Assembly: GCA_900766245.1 (NCBI GenBank)
Contig: CAAFUR010000033.1
Span: forward strand, 10,838 to 74,837
Direction of reading: 5' to 3'
From: Veillonellaceae bacterium
GTDB lineage: Bacteria > Bacillota > Negativicutes > Veillonellales > Veillonellaceae
Length of the DNA: 64,000 nucleotides
The notes under the pieces were generated by a model. That model was not told where the DNA came from and did not search any database. It saw nothing but the letters and a program-made list of their open reading frames with translations. Numbering within the stretch: the first letter of the stretch is position 1; each line of letters opens with the position of its first letter. Shown here one piece after another: positions 25,026 through 34,012 of the stretch. The position numbers and the translations under genes were made by a program.

Positions 25026-26216
25026 TTGAAATTTAGAATTGCCAAAGAGTCAGACACAAAAGAAGTAAAACGTTTGTGGGCCTATTGTTTTGAACCAGAA
25101 GATCATCCATTTTTTAAATATTATTTTGATACGGCTTATGAACCAGACAATACGATGGTCGGCATCGATCGAAGTTATTTGGTGAGCACCGTTCATTTAC
25201 GACAAAATACCATTCGTGTTCGCGGTGTGGACCTACCTATGTCTTACATGATAGGGGTTGCCACAGACCCGATTGTACGGCGTAGCGGGGTGGGTAAAAA
25301 ATTATTGCAAGCCGCCTTAGGGGAACTGAAAGAACGTGGACAAGGCTTAACCATTTTAATGCCATCTTCTGCAGGGTTTTACCAAAACTATGGCTGGGAT
25401 TTGTATGCCCATCAATGGGTACAAACTATGAAACTAGATGAGTTAGCGCCGCTGTTAAAGAAACTGGATAAAACCTTATCCTTTGGTATGTTGCGATCTC
25501 CACGAGAATGGAAACGCTTAGCAGGGGTCTATGAAACGTATACAAAACCATTGTCCGGCTATGCGGTACGAAAAGAAAAAGAATGGGTTCGTTTGTTGGA
25601 ATCTATTTTTGCAGAAGGCGTGCAAGTGGGATATGTAAAAAATGATTCCGGGCAATTAGAAGGCTATTGCTTCTATCGCTTAGGAGAACCTGAGATCGGG
25701 GTGAGCGAGTTTGTGTACACCACTCGTCGGGCTCAGAAAGCATTGCTGAACTTCTTGTACAACCATCGCTCTCAAGGTGAAAGCGTACGTTGGAATGAAG
25801 GTATGATTGATCAAGGCTATATTTTTCACACAAATGGAAAAACAGGACACAGTACGATGCCATTCATGATGAGCCGTATCGTAGATGTCAAACTCGCTAT
25901 GGAAAGCATTCCTGTACCGGTGGCGTTAGAAGGAGCCATCCAATTTGGGGTGAAAGACCCATTATGCGAGTGGAACCATGGTACCTATGTAGTATCCTAT
26001 AAAGAAGGCAAAGCGCAAGTGGTGAAACATAAAGAACATGTGGATATCAATGTGAAATTAGTGTTCTCCGTAGGGGCGTTGAGCTTATTGCTGATGGGGC
26101 GCATGAGTGCTACAGAACTTGCTTTTGAAGAAACACTAGAAGGACCAGATGATATATTAGAAGTGTTAAATCGAGCCTACCCAAGACAAAATACATATAT
26201 TAATGAATGGTGGTAA
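25026..26216 (+). CDS. Eis-like GNAT N-acetyltransferase with SCP2-type C-terminal domain
   Basis: A 396-residue protein. The N-terminal GNAT fold contains the acetyl-CoA loop VATDPIVRRSGVGKKLL and the later SSAGFYQNYGW, typical of Eis (enhanced intracellular survival) proteins. A second GNAT-like part and a C-terminal sterol-carrier-like domain (about 290-390) follow. Eis proteins acetylate amines such as aminoglycosides, but many have unknown substrates. I start at TTG 25026, 5 nt after GAGGGG, because the alternative ATG at 24996 adds ten residues with no ribosome site. A terminator follows. Confidence 0.83.
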   Translation: MKFRIAKESDTKEVKRLWAYCFEPEDHPFFKYYFDTAYEPDNTMVGIDRSYLVSTVHLRQNTIRVRGVDLPMSYMIGVATDPIVRRSGVGKKLLQAALGELKERGQGLTILMPSSAGFYQNYGWDLYAHQWVQTMKLDELAPLLKKLDKTLSFGMLRSPREWKRLAGVYETYTKPLSGYAVRKEKEWVRLLESIFAEGVQVGYVKNDSGQLEGYCFYRLGEPEIGVSEFVYTTRRAQKALLNFLYNHRSQGESVRWNEGMIDQGYIFHTNGKTGHSTMPFMMSRIVDVKLAMESIPVPVALEGAIQFGVKDPLCEWNHGTYVVSYKEGKAQVVKHKEHVDINVKLVFSVGALSLLLMGRMSATELAFEETLEGPDDILEVLNRAYPRQNTYINEWW

Positions 26217-26223
26217 GAATATA

Positions 26224-26258
26224 GAAAAGCGAACCTTGAGAAAAGAGGTTCGCTTTTT
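26224..26258 (+). terminator. Terminator after the Eis-like gene
   Basis: AAAAGCGAACCT pairs with AGGTTCGCTTTT around a short loop and ends in TTTTTT. It marks the left border of the restriction-modification island. Confidence 0.85.
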
Positions 26259-26297
26259 TGTTAAATATTCGCATATTGGTATGTTATAATACAGGTA

Positions 26298-26317
26298 TAG
26301 TTCGTTAAAATGAACTA
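26298..26317. promoter_or_regulatory. Palindromic operator candidate upstream of the R-M regulator
   Basis: TAGTTC (26298-26303) and GAACTA (26312-26317) are inverted repeats with an 8-nt spacer. They lie just after a TATAAT at 26285-26290, where a bound repressor would block the transcription start. This suits autoregulation by the HTH protein. Confidence 0.55.
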
Positions 26318-26389
26318 TTTAATGGAAATAACGATATTTTATATTGAAATTGATGACATATATTAACGAATTGAATGCGGAGGAATAAT

Positions 26390-26605
26390 ATGTCAAGATT
26401 ATGTTATAAAAAGTTGTTTAAGAAGCTTATAGATGTAGATATGAAAAACATAGAACTTATGGAAAAAGCAAAAGTTAGTAAAAGTACCTTTTATAAACTT
26501 AAAAATGGTGATAATGTCACGACAGATGTTTTGCTTCGAATATGCGATGTATTACATTGTGATATATCTGATATAGTAGAATGTGTGGAGGATAAGGAAT
26601 GTTAA
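26390..26605 (+). CDS. Cro/CI-type HTH regulator of the R-M island
   Basis: A 71-residue protein made almost entirely of one XRE-type helix-turn-helix (KAKVSKSTFYKLKNGDNVTTDVLL is the recognition region, within YozG-like regulators). I start at ATG 26390, 6 nt after GGAGG (26379-26383); an upstream ATG at 26375 overlaps that site. It overlaps the methyltransferase start by 7 nt, so the two are coupled. The position suggests a controller-protein-like role in timing methyltransferase and nuclease expression; this is inferred from context. Confidence 0.8.
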   Translation: MSRLCYKKLFKKLIDVDMKNIELMEKAKVSKSTFYKLKNGDNVTTDVLLRICDVLHCDISDIVECVEDKEC

Positions 26606-28287
26606 AGGTAGGAACCGTATTTAGCGGTATTGGATCTATTGAGCATGCATTAGATAGAATGGGAATAGAATATGAAATTGCATTTGCATGTGACAATGGA
26701 GATGTAGATATCTTATCAAAAAAGGTTGAAGAAAATATTATATCTATAGAAAGTGAAATAGAAGAAATATCAGCTATTTCAGAATTATATAATAAGGAAA
26801 TTTTAGAATCTAAAGATGAACTGAGAGAAATTAAAACTATCCTTTTAAAGGAAAATATTAATATTGAATTACTAAAATCAATATATGATAAATATATTAA
26901 CAGTAATAAACTCAATACCTCTCAAAGCAAAGCTTATCAAAAACTTTTTTTTGAATTATCAAATTTCAAATATTTTGAAGACCAAATATTAGTTGCTATG
27001 AAATTAAGTATTAAGTTGGAATCTGATATAAAAAAGAGTTCATTGTCAGACATAGAGACTGAAGGTTTAATCCAATCAATAAATAATACCCCTTATAAAA
27101 AAATTGTCAAAAGAATAAAGTTATTAAGTGAAAAACTTTCTATGTTACATGAAAGAATTAATACTGAGTTTTATAGAAAGGAAGTTTTTTCTATAAAATC
27201 AAAATCTGAACAGAAAAAATATGTAGATAGTTTATATCAAAAATATGATTCTCAAAATAAAGTTAAGCAAGCATATATAGCAAACTATAATATTTCTGAT
27301 GATGCATTTCATTGGAATGTGTCATTTCTCGATGGAACACATTATAAAAATAAAATTGATTTATTTGTTGGCGGAAGTCCTTGTCAATCGTTTAGTTTAG
27401 TTGGTAAACAACGAGGGCTTGATGATACAAGAGGAACTTTATTTTATGAGTATGCTCGACTTATCAAAGAGATTCAACCTAAAGTATTTATTTATGAAAA
27501 TGTGAAAGCTATTTTATCAAATGATAACGGTGAAACATGGAAAACTATTACAGAAATATTTGATAATTTAGGATATAATTGGCAATATGACATATTAAAT
27601 GCTAAAGATTATGGTATTCCTCAAAATCGTGAAAGAGTATTTGTAGTGGGATTTAGAAAAGACCTTAAGGTTGAGGAGTTTTCATTTCCATCTCCAAAAG
27701 AGTTAAAAAAGACAATGAAGGACTTTTTGTTGGATAACGTATCTGGAAAGTATTATTTACAAAAAAAAGGTGTTGATTTCGTATTATCTGATAAAAATTT
27801 AGATAAAAGATATACTCAAATTGATGGTGATATACAATTGTGCCAAAAGAAAAATCAACAATTTAATTGGCATGGAGATTTTGTCTTTGAAGAAGAAAAT
27901 CATAATAAAGAACATTTAATGGAAGATCTAGAAAAATATTTTTTGTCTGAAAAAGTGAAAAAATATGTTTTATCTTCTGGAACTAAGGGTTTCTATTCTA
28001 AACCAGAAATTGATTTAGATATTGCAAGACCTCTTTTACAGTCTATGCATAAAATGCATCGTGCTGGTGTAGATAATTATGTAACAACAAATGGTAGATT
28101 AAGAAAACTTACTCCAAGAGAGTGCCTTCGTTTAATGGGATATTGTGATAGTTTTAAAATTGTTGTTTCTGATACAGCTACATATCAACAATCTGGAAAT
28201 TCAATTGTTGTAGATGTACTGATTAATGTTTTATTAGAAATATTTAAATCCTATCCTGATTTTATAGGAGAAAATAACCATGAGTAA
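26599..28287 (+). CDS. DNA (cytosine-5)-methyltransferase with a large insertion
   Basis: A 562-residue type II 5mC methyltransferase. Motif I is TVFSGIGSIEHAL near residues 5-18, motif IV has the catalytic C262 (GGSPCQSFS), motif VI is E300-N-V, motif VIII is QNRER (342-346), and motifs IX-X are RKLTPRECLRLMGY and QQSGNSIVV. About 245 residues separate motifs I and IV where canonical enzymes have about 60-70, so roughly 180 extra residues are inserted. The insert is charged, Lys/Glu/Ile-rich and predicted helical by eye. A+T content is far higher than in neighbouring genes. It should protect host DNA from the nuclease encoded next. Confidence 0.93.
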   Translation: MLKVGTVFSGIGSIEHALDRMGIEYEIAFACDNGDVDILSKKVEENIISIESEIEEISAISELYNKEILESKDELREIKTILLKENINIELLKSIYDKYINSNKLNTSQSKAYQKLFFELSNFKYFEDQILVAMKLSIKLESDIKKSSLSDIETEGLIQSINNTPYKKIVKRIKLLSEKLSMLHERINTEFYRKEVFSIKSKSEQKKYVDSLYQKYDSQNKVKQAYIANYNISDDAFHWNVSFLDGTHYKNKIDLFVGGSPCQSFSLVGKQRGLDDTRGTLFYEYARLIKEIQPKVFIYENVKAILSNDNGETWKTITEIFDNLGYNWQYDILNAKDYGIPQNRERVFVVGFRKDLKVEEFSFPSPKELKKTMKDFLLDNVSGKYYLQKKGVDFVLSDKNLDKRYTQIDGDIQLCQKKNQQFNWHGDFVFEEENHNKEHLMEDLEKYFLSEKVKKYVLSSGTKGFYSKPEIDLDIARPLLQSMHKMHRAGVDNYVTTNGRLRKLTPRECLRLMGYCDSFKIVVSDTATYQQSGNSIVVDVLINVLLEIFKSYPDFIGENNHE

Positions 28288-29851
28288 CGATAAGATTGTA
28301 GTACCTATACCTAGTAGTTTTGTAAAAAAAGATTTAAAACTATATGTAGATAGTGGAAATGGAGAAAGTAAATTATTTATATCGTCTATTAACAAAAAAG
28401 ATGAACTGGATTTATTTTTTGAAAATTTTTCGGATTTAAATAAATATTATTTTTCACGAGAAAATTTAATTGACTATTTGAAATTTTCCAAAATAGAGTA
28501 TCTTGCTAACAAGTGTAATAAATATAAAAATGTTAACGAAAACTATTATAATGACAAAGTGAACTTTGTAAACTCATTAGATGAATATATAACTTTTGAT
28601 ATCCTGAAGTTTGAAGACAAGGCGCGATACTATATTAGAGCAACAGAAAATAGTAAAAAAACTTTTGATTCAATTTTGAGAGAAATAGTTTTACCTAAAA
28701 TAAGTAATTTGGAAATTATAAAAGATAAAAATAACTTTTTGTTTAATTTAGTGTTAAATTATGAAGAAATAAAAAAGACTACTTCTGACACAAAGAATGA
28801 TAAACAAATAGATTATAGTTCACCATTCATTAATAAGCCTCACCAAAGAATTTTCTTTGGTGCACCAGGCACAGGAAAAAGCTTTAAACTTAATGAAGAG
28901 GCAAAAGAATTTTTTGGTGACAATTACGAACGAGTTACGTTTCATTCTAATTATATGTATGGTAATTTTGTGGGAGCATTCAAGCCTTTTCCAAATATAC
29001 TAAAGAACATAGATGGCTCTATAAAAAAAGACGAAGATGGAAATATACAAGAGTCTATAACGTATAAATATATTCCAGGAGTTTTAATGAAACAATTGGT
29101 TAAGGCGCTTAAAAATCCATCTGAAAACTATTTGTTATTAATAGAAGAGATTAATCGTGCCAATGTTTCTGCTGTATTCGGAGATATATTTCAATTATTG
29201 GATAGAGCGGGTGATGGTGAAAGTGAATATGTAATTGCCACATCGGATGAACTACAGAACTATCTAAAACAAGAGCTTGAAAGTGTAGAGCTAGGTCAGG
29301 ACATACAAGGAAAATTAGGAGTAGACTTTAAACGGTTATATTTACCTAAAAACCTTTATATTTGGGCTACGATGAATAGTGCAGATCAAGGTGTTATGCC
29401 AATGGATACTGCCTTTAGAAGAAGATGGGAATTTACGTATTTAGGTATAGATGAAACGGCGGATGTGAATAGAGAGGATTTTTCTAAGTATAAGTTTAAA
29501 GTAAATAAACAAGAAATAGTTTTATGGGATGCATTCAGAAGAGAAGTTAATAAAAAACTGTCAGCCTTAAATATTCCAGAAGATAAATTAATTGGACCTT
29601 ACTTTATTTCAAAATCTATGTTAGAAAAGACTGATTTAGATGAATTAACAGAAATTATTAAAAATAAAGTGTTAATGTATTTGTATGAAGATGTGGCTAA
29701 GGCCTACAGACCTGCGTTATTTGCGGAAGGTAAATACGCAACTTACTCTATGGTGTGTAGAAACTTTGAGGAAAATGCGCTACATCTATTTAAAGGGAGT
29801 CTATCAATAGAAACTGAAATAATTGAACATATGGTTGATAATGATATGTAA
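28280..29851 (+). CDS. McrB-like AAA+ NTPase subunit of the restriction enzyme
   Basis: A 523-residue protein. Residues 1-185 form a variable N-terminal domain, probably for DNA recognition. The AAA+ core has Walker A GAPGTGKS at 194-201, the Walker B segment LLLIEEINRANVSAVFGDIF and the sensor/arginine region TMNSADQGVMPMDTAFRRRW, all typical of McrB and LlaJI R1. Such proteins hydrolyse GTP and translocate DNA for a partner nuclease. It overlaps the methyltransferase by 8 nt and lies 17 nt before the nuclease gene. Confidence 0.9.
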   Translation: MSNDKIVVPIPSSFVKKDLKLYVDSGNGESKLFISSINKKDELDLFFENFSDLNKYYFSRENLIDYLKFSKIEYLANKCNKYKNVNENYYNDKVNFVNSLDEYITFDILKFEDKARYYIRATENSKKTFDSILREIVLPKISNLEIIKDKNNFLFNLVLNYEEIKKTTSDTKNDKQIDYSSPFINKPHQRIFFGAPGTGKSFKLNEEAKEFFGDNYERVTFHSNYMYGNFVGAFKPFPNILKNIDGSIKKDEDGNIQESITYKYIPGVLMKQLVKALKNPSENYLLLIEEINRANVSAVFGDIFQLLDRAGDGESEYVIATSDELQNYLKQELESVELGQDIQGKLGVDFKRLYLPKNLYIWATMNSADQGVMPMDTAFRRRWEFTYLGIDETADVNREDFSKYKFKVNKQEIVLWDAFRREVNKKLSALNIPEDKLIGPYFISKSMLEKTDLDELTEIIKNKVLMYLYEDVAKAYRPALFAEGKYATYSMVCRNFEENALHLFKGSLSIETEIIEHMVDNDM

Positions 29852-29868
29852 TATATTGGGAGAGTACT

Positions 29869-31284
29869 ATGTATACAGTTATATTACAAGAATTGAAACC
29901 GTATTCATGTATTGAGCTGCAGGAGTTATTTAAGGTTGATGAAAAAACATTAAAAGAAATGCTGAGCTCTTTATCTCTAATGAATATTGTTAAACAATTA
30001 TCCAATGATGTCTCAAAAGTAGATTTTGAAGAGTTTTTAGATATAGATACTATCGATCGGTTAAGTTCACAGTTAGAAGGTACTCTATACCTTTTTAAAT
30101 ATGTGGGAATGCTTGCTATAGGGCATATTTGTATCATTGTATATCCTAAATATATTACTGAATATCAATCTGATGCACAAAATAACTTTAAACTTCTGAA
30201 GCAATTAATTTCTGTTATTAGAAAATATAAGTCGAAGGAGCAGAAAGTAGGGGGAAGTGACCCTTTAAGTGTTCATAATGTTAATCTTTTATCTATCGTA
30301 TTAGAGTTGATTAATAATTATAATGAATATGGTCTTTACAGTAATAATCGTGAGATTATAGAACAAAATGGTGAAGGTGGAATTCTTTGGGATACAACAA
30401 TCAATTCTAGTACAGCTTACTTTTCTAATAGAGTGCCATTGTATCTAGACACATTCACCGCTAATCATATTATTAATGAATATGACTATTTTCGCAGGTT
30501 ACATGCGTATATTTTAACAGCTGCTTGTAGTAAAGCTGAATATATTTTAAATATTCTTGATATGAATATTGTTAAAATAAGTTCAGATGATCTTGATGTT
30601 TTTGGTAGCAAAGATTACATTATATATCGTATTAATCAAGAACTAACGACTCAGTTTGTTACATATAAGCAAAATATTCTGAAACTTTTAAAAAGATATA
30701 TAGAAGAAGATAGGACTACATCTCTTTTAGATAATATATCATTTGTAGGTACCACAAGTTTTAATTTAGTGTGGGAAGATGTGTGTTCCGTTGTTATGAA
30801 TGACTGTATCAACAAACCAATAAAAGAACTGGGGTTGCAATACACTAAAAATAAAAAGCAATCGGCATTACTCTCTGATGTGATTTCAAAACCTAAATGG
30901 AAACATGAAAAGTCGGGGAATGTCCATGTTGCTAACAAGACATTAATACCTGATATTATATCAATTGAAGATAATCAGATTGCAATATATGATGCGAAGT
31001 ATTACAGCATAAAACTTAATGATTCTACAGTAAAAAATCAACCAGGTGTATCTGATGTGACAAAACAATATTTGTATGAATTAGCCTACCGAGATTTTGC
31101 TAATGAAAACAATCTTTTGATTAGTAAAAATGCATTTTTAATGCCTACTGATGGTGATGAAGAAATACATTTGGGCGATGCAAGCATGGATATATTTCAT
31201 GCCTTAGACGGAATTAACTTTAACTCGATAAAGATTATTTTAAAGCCTTGTGAAAAAATGTATGATTTATATTTAAACTCTTAA
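29869..31284 (+). CDS. LlaJI/McrC-like restriction endonuclease subunit
   Basis: A 471-residue protein with an N-terminal winged-helix-like part (FEEFLDIDTIDRLSSQLEG), a middle region, and a C-terminal PD-(D/E)XK nuclease motif: PDIISIEDN...IAIYDAKYY near residues 361-380, followed by a Gln/Tyr helix (VTKQYLYELAYRDF). It matches the layout of LlaJI R2 and McrC-type subunits that cut DNA when driven by the McrB-like partner. It is the last gene of the A+T-rich island. Whether it targets unmodified DNA (LlaJI) or methylated DNA (McrBC) depends on the partner and is not decided; the methyltransferase favours LlaJI-type. Confidence 0.8.
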   Translation: MYTVILQELKPYSCIELQELFKVDEKTLKEMLSSLSLMNIVKQLSNDVSKVDFEEFLDIDTIDRLSSQLEGTLYLFKYVGMLAIGHICIIVYPKYITEYQSDAQNNFKLLKQLISVIRKYKSKEQKVGGSDPLSVHNVNLLSIVLELINNYNEYGLYSNNREIIEQNGEGGILWDTTINSSTAYFSNRVPLYLDTFTANHIINEYDYFRRLHAYILTAACSKAEYILNILDMNIVKISSDDLDVFGSKDYIIYRINQELTTQFVTYKQNILKLLKRYIEEDRTTSLLDNISFVGTTSFNLVWEDVCSVVMNDCINKPIKELGLQYTKNKKQSALLSDVISKPKWKHEKSGNVHVANKTLIPDIISIEDNQIAIYDAKYYSIKLNDSTVKNQPGVSDVTKQYLYELAYRDFANENNLLISKNAFLMPTDGDEEIHLGDASMDIFHALDGINFNSIKIILKPCEKMYDLYLNS

Positions 31285-31355
31285 ATAAAGTTTTTAGAGA
31301 CATATCGAGTGGCTATATTAAAAATATGTTAGATTATGAATGAAAGAGAGAGAAT

Positions 31356-31979
31356 ATGAAAAAATTAACCACATCTATTTTACTAGCACTATTCAGTGCC
31401 ACTATCTTTACGCCAGCCCATGTAGAAGCTAGCTGGTTGTCTAAAACATGGAAGAAGGTTGAAAAGTCTTGGAATGAAGCGGGCACACAAAGCACATCAA
31501 CAGAAATAAGCAGTCCTTCTGAGGGGACAGTTCGATTGCCCCAGCGATCTGACTATCCTAGTAGCTATAATTATGGCTATAAAAAAGATATGGGATTAAA
31601 TGATATTGAGTTTGTTGTACTGGGCGTTCCATTTGGAGCAACTATGGGAGATATTAAGAAAAGCTTAGGCACTCCTACATATGAAGGAACTAATTTGAGG
31701 TACGGTGGAGTTACATTTTATAATGGAGCTATCAAAGGAAATATAACAGATAGAGATTCTGTTAGATATATAACAATTACCAATCGTGATGCCACGACGT
31801 ATCGAGGAATAGCTGTAGGTGATTCATTGGAACAGGTCTATAAAGTCTATGGTAAGCCTATATATATTTTTGAAGATAATTCATGGTTTTATGGTATGTT
31901 TGTATGGGGTGGAGACAATCTTTTTGGTATCAAATTTAAAAATGATGGTAAAAAGGTTACAGAAATTTTCATTGGATAA
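31356..31979 (+). CDS. Secreted BamE/SmpA-like two-repeat protein (paralogue 2)
   Basis: A 207-residue exported protein. Residues 1-25 are a signal peptide (VEA cleavage region), then a Lys/Glu/Trp-rich helix (SWLSKTWKKVEKSWNEAG) and a Ser/Thr linker. The C-terminal part has two related units: GVPFGATMGDIKKSLGTP (repeat 1) and GIAVGDSLEQVYKVYGKP (repeat 2), each followed by a YGG or FYG segment. It is homologous to the gene at 8548 and nearly identical over the first 50 residues to the next gene. An outer-envelope role is inferred from the BamE-like fold; the true function is unknown. The start follows GAGAGAGAAT. Confidence 0.75.
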   Translation: MKKLTTSILLALFSATIFTPAHVEASWLSKTWKKVEKSWNEAGTQSTSTEISSPSEGTVRLPQRSDYPSSYNYGYKKDMGLNDIEFVVLGVPFGATMGDIKKSLGTPTYEGTNLRYGGVTFYNGAIKGNITDRDSVRYITITNRDATTYRGIAVGDSLEQVYKVYGKPIYIFEDNSWFYGMFVWGGDNLFGIKFKNDGKKVTEIFIG

Positions 31980-32091
31980 CAAATTAGATATAATGAGTGC
32001 ATTAAAATGAATACAAACTGTAGCTAAGTCAGTATAGATTTCTTCAACGCAGTTGTTTATAGAAGTATTGAAAGAGAAGTGGAGAGAGAAT

Positions 32092-32739
32092 ATGAAAAAA
32101 TTAACTACATCTATTTTACTAGCACTATTCAGTGTTACCATTTTTACGCCAGTCCATGTAGAAGCTAGCTGGTTGTCTAAAACATGGAAGAAGGTTGAAA
32201 AGTCTTGGAATGAAGCGGGGAAACAAAGCAGCTCTACTGGAGCGAGTGGAACATCTATGAGTACGATTCGGTTACCACAACGATCTGAGTATCCAAGCAG
32301 TTTTAGGCACGGACAAGTAGTAGGACAAAGTATGGATATACAAGACCTTACCATTGCAGGCGTACCAGTGAATGCGAAATATAGCGAGATACGAAAGGCG
32401 TTGGGAGCGCCGACCGAAGAAAGAATGTACGATCCTTCTTCATATACTGGTCCAAATACATTTATGAGGTATGGTGGAATTAAGTATTCTAGTCTTATGG
32501 GAGACCTAGATAGAGCCGGTATGATAACTATAGAGAATAGAGATGCTGTGACTCATCGTGGTATTGCAGTCGGTGACTCTTTAGAAGCTGTGTATCAAGC
32601 ATATGGTAGACCTAATTATATTAATAGTGAAAATGATTGGTTCTATGGATATTTTGTGTGGTCTTCAGATGCAATAAGGGGCATACATTTTGAGAATGAC
32701 GGAGAAAAGGTAACTAAGATTAGAGTAGTAACCTCCTAA
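32092..32739 (+). CDS. Secreted BamE/SmpA-like two-repeat protein (paralogue 3)
   Basis: A 215-residue tandem duplicate of the preceding gene. The leader, signal peptide and following Trp/Lys helix are nearly identical, while the C-terminal repeats (GVPVNAKYSEIRKALGAP and GIAVGDSLEAVYQAYGRP) have diverged. I start at ATG 32092 after GGAGAGA, matching paralogue 2, rather than at an upstream in-frame ATG at 32053. The pattern of conserved N-terminus with diverging C-terminus suggests recent duplication with change or gene conversion. Confidence 0.77.
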   Translation: MKKLTTSILLALFSVTIFTPVHVEASWLSKTWKKVEKSWNEAGKQSSSTGASGTSMSTIRLPQRSEYPSSFRHGQVVGQSMDIQDLTIAGVPVNAKYSEIRKALGAPTEERMYDPSSYTGPNTFMRYGGIKYSSLMGDLDRAGMITIENRDAVTHRGIAVGDSLEAVYQAYGRPNYINSENDWFYGYFVWSSDAIRGIHFENDGEKVTKIRVVTS

Positions 32740-32799
32740 TATAATTGGAATACTAGTTTCCATCCATACATTATGTTTCTACTACAAAGGAGGCACAAC

Positions 32800-33693
32800 A
32801 TGAACAAAACGCAACTATTCCAAACTTCCTCCTCTCTTCATCATGCACCATTTTCTCAAGATAACTCCACAAGTATTACCTATGAATACAGTCCGTTGTT
32901 AGAACACTTCCCTCTCACTCACGGTGTCACCTATCGCTATGGTGGTGTCAGCGAAGGTTCCTTTAATAGTTTTAATATGGGGCTGCATGTTGGTGATACT
33001 CCAGAAGCGGTGGTGGAGAACCGCAAACGCTTAGCACAGGTGTTAGGGGTGGATCCTAATCATTTGACTTGTGGTGAGCAAGTGCATGGTGTAGGTGTGA
33101 CGAGAGTGACAGAAGAGCTTGTTGGTCGAGGTGCTTTTAGTTGGGATGACAGTATCCTAGATAGCGATGCGATTCATACAAACTTGGTGGATGTACCTCT
33201 CTTGTTGCTTGTGGCGGACTGTGTACCTGTGCTCATCTATGATGCGGTGCATCATGCAGTGGCGGTTGTCCATGCAGGCTGGCGTGGAGCCATCGCTCAC
33301 ATTGTGGAGCGTACGATGGATAGTATGCGCGATGCGTACGGAACGTTGTCTTCTGACTGTTATCTCTTCATCGGTCCTTCCATTGGAGCGGACTCCTTTG
33401 AGGTAAGCGAAGAGATCGCTGAACAATTTCGACAGGACATGCATACCTTGGGACTTTCATCGGTGGACCAGGTGGTGCGTTACATCCAGCGACAAGGTCA
33501 AATGACACCGACACCGCATGTGGATCTGAAAGGATACATCGCTGTTTGTGTGGTGCACAAAGGTGTACCACTGGAGCAAGTGTCGGTATCATCCACAGGC
33601 ACGATGACCACTGATGGATGTTACTCGTACCGACGAGATCAAGGACGTACAGGACGCATGGCCATGTTCGCTGTCCTGCGAGATCAAGCCTAG
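32800..33693 (+). CDS. pgeF: Peptidoglycan editing factor PgeF (YfiH/YlmD, DUF152)
   Basis: PgeF-type proteins (multicopper polyphenol oxidase/laccase-like fold) act as purine nucleoside phosphorylase or hydrolase and guard peptidoglycan precursor identity. The 297-residue protein has the metal and catalytic motifs CGEQVHG, ADCVP and HAGWRG, and the C-terminal TTDGCYSYRRDQGRTGRM. It starts at ATG 32800 after AAGGAGG. In Firmicutes ylmD heads the ylmDEFGH-divIVA-ileS cluster, and yggS, sepF, ylmH, divIVA and ileS follow here in the same order. Confidence 0.92.
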   Translation: MNKTQLFQTSSSLHHAPFSQDNSTSITYEYSPLLEHFPLTHGVTYRYGGVSEGSFNSFNMGLHVGDTPEAVVENRKRLAQVLGVDPNHLTCGEQVHGVGVTRVTEELVGRGAFSWDDSILDSDAIHTNLVDVPLLLLVADCVPVLIYDAVHHAVAVVHAGWRGAIAHIVERTMDSMRDAYGTLSSDCYLFIGPSIGADSFEVSEEIAEQFRQDMHTLGLSSVDQVVRYIQRQGQMTPTPHVDLKGYIAVCVVHKGVPLEQVSVSSTGTMTTDGCYSYRRDQGRTGRMAMFAVLRDQA

Positions 33694-34012
33694 GATACAG
33701 ATGTGTTAGATTCCCTTTTCTTAAGGATGGTCACTTTCACAGGACACCCTAGGACATTGTAGAGCGCTCGAGGATATCACATGTGATGACGGTGCACGAT
33801 TGGGGACATATACTTTTACCCACACATGGAATGCTTGACAAATACATAAACTAGATAACTAAGAATAAGAAAATACAGAGAACTAGGCTTGAAATCATGC
33901 TTTTTCTATGTACTTTTCTTATTCTTTCGTTTATAATAAGAAAGATAAAGTATTATTTTTTTTATGAAGACCTTTCAGAGTGGAATGTAACGACGAAAGA
34001 GGACTGACATAT
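33694..34012 (+). other. Intergenic region with competing hairpins upstream of yggS
   Basis: AAGAATAAGAAAA (33861-33873) is the exact reverse complement of 33914-33926, and part of that second segment (33915-33923) can instead pair with AATAAGAAA at 33935-33943. The two stems exclude each other. A T8 run follows before the gene, and a TATAAT at 33932-33937 overlaps the third segment. Also seen: an ACTTTCAC at 33733 and a 12-bp palindrome ATCACATGTGAT at 33775-33786. It may be an attenuator, or simply an A+T-rich promoter. Confidence 0.45.
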
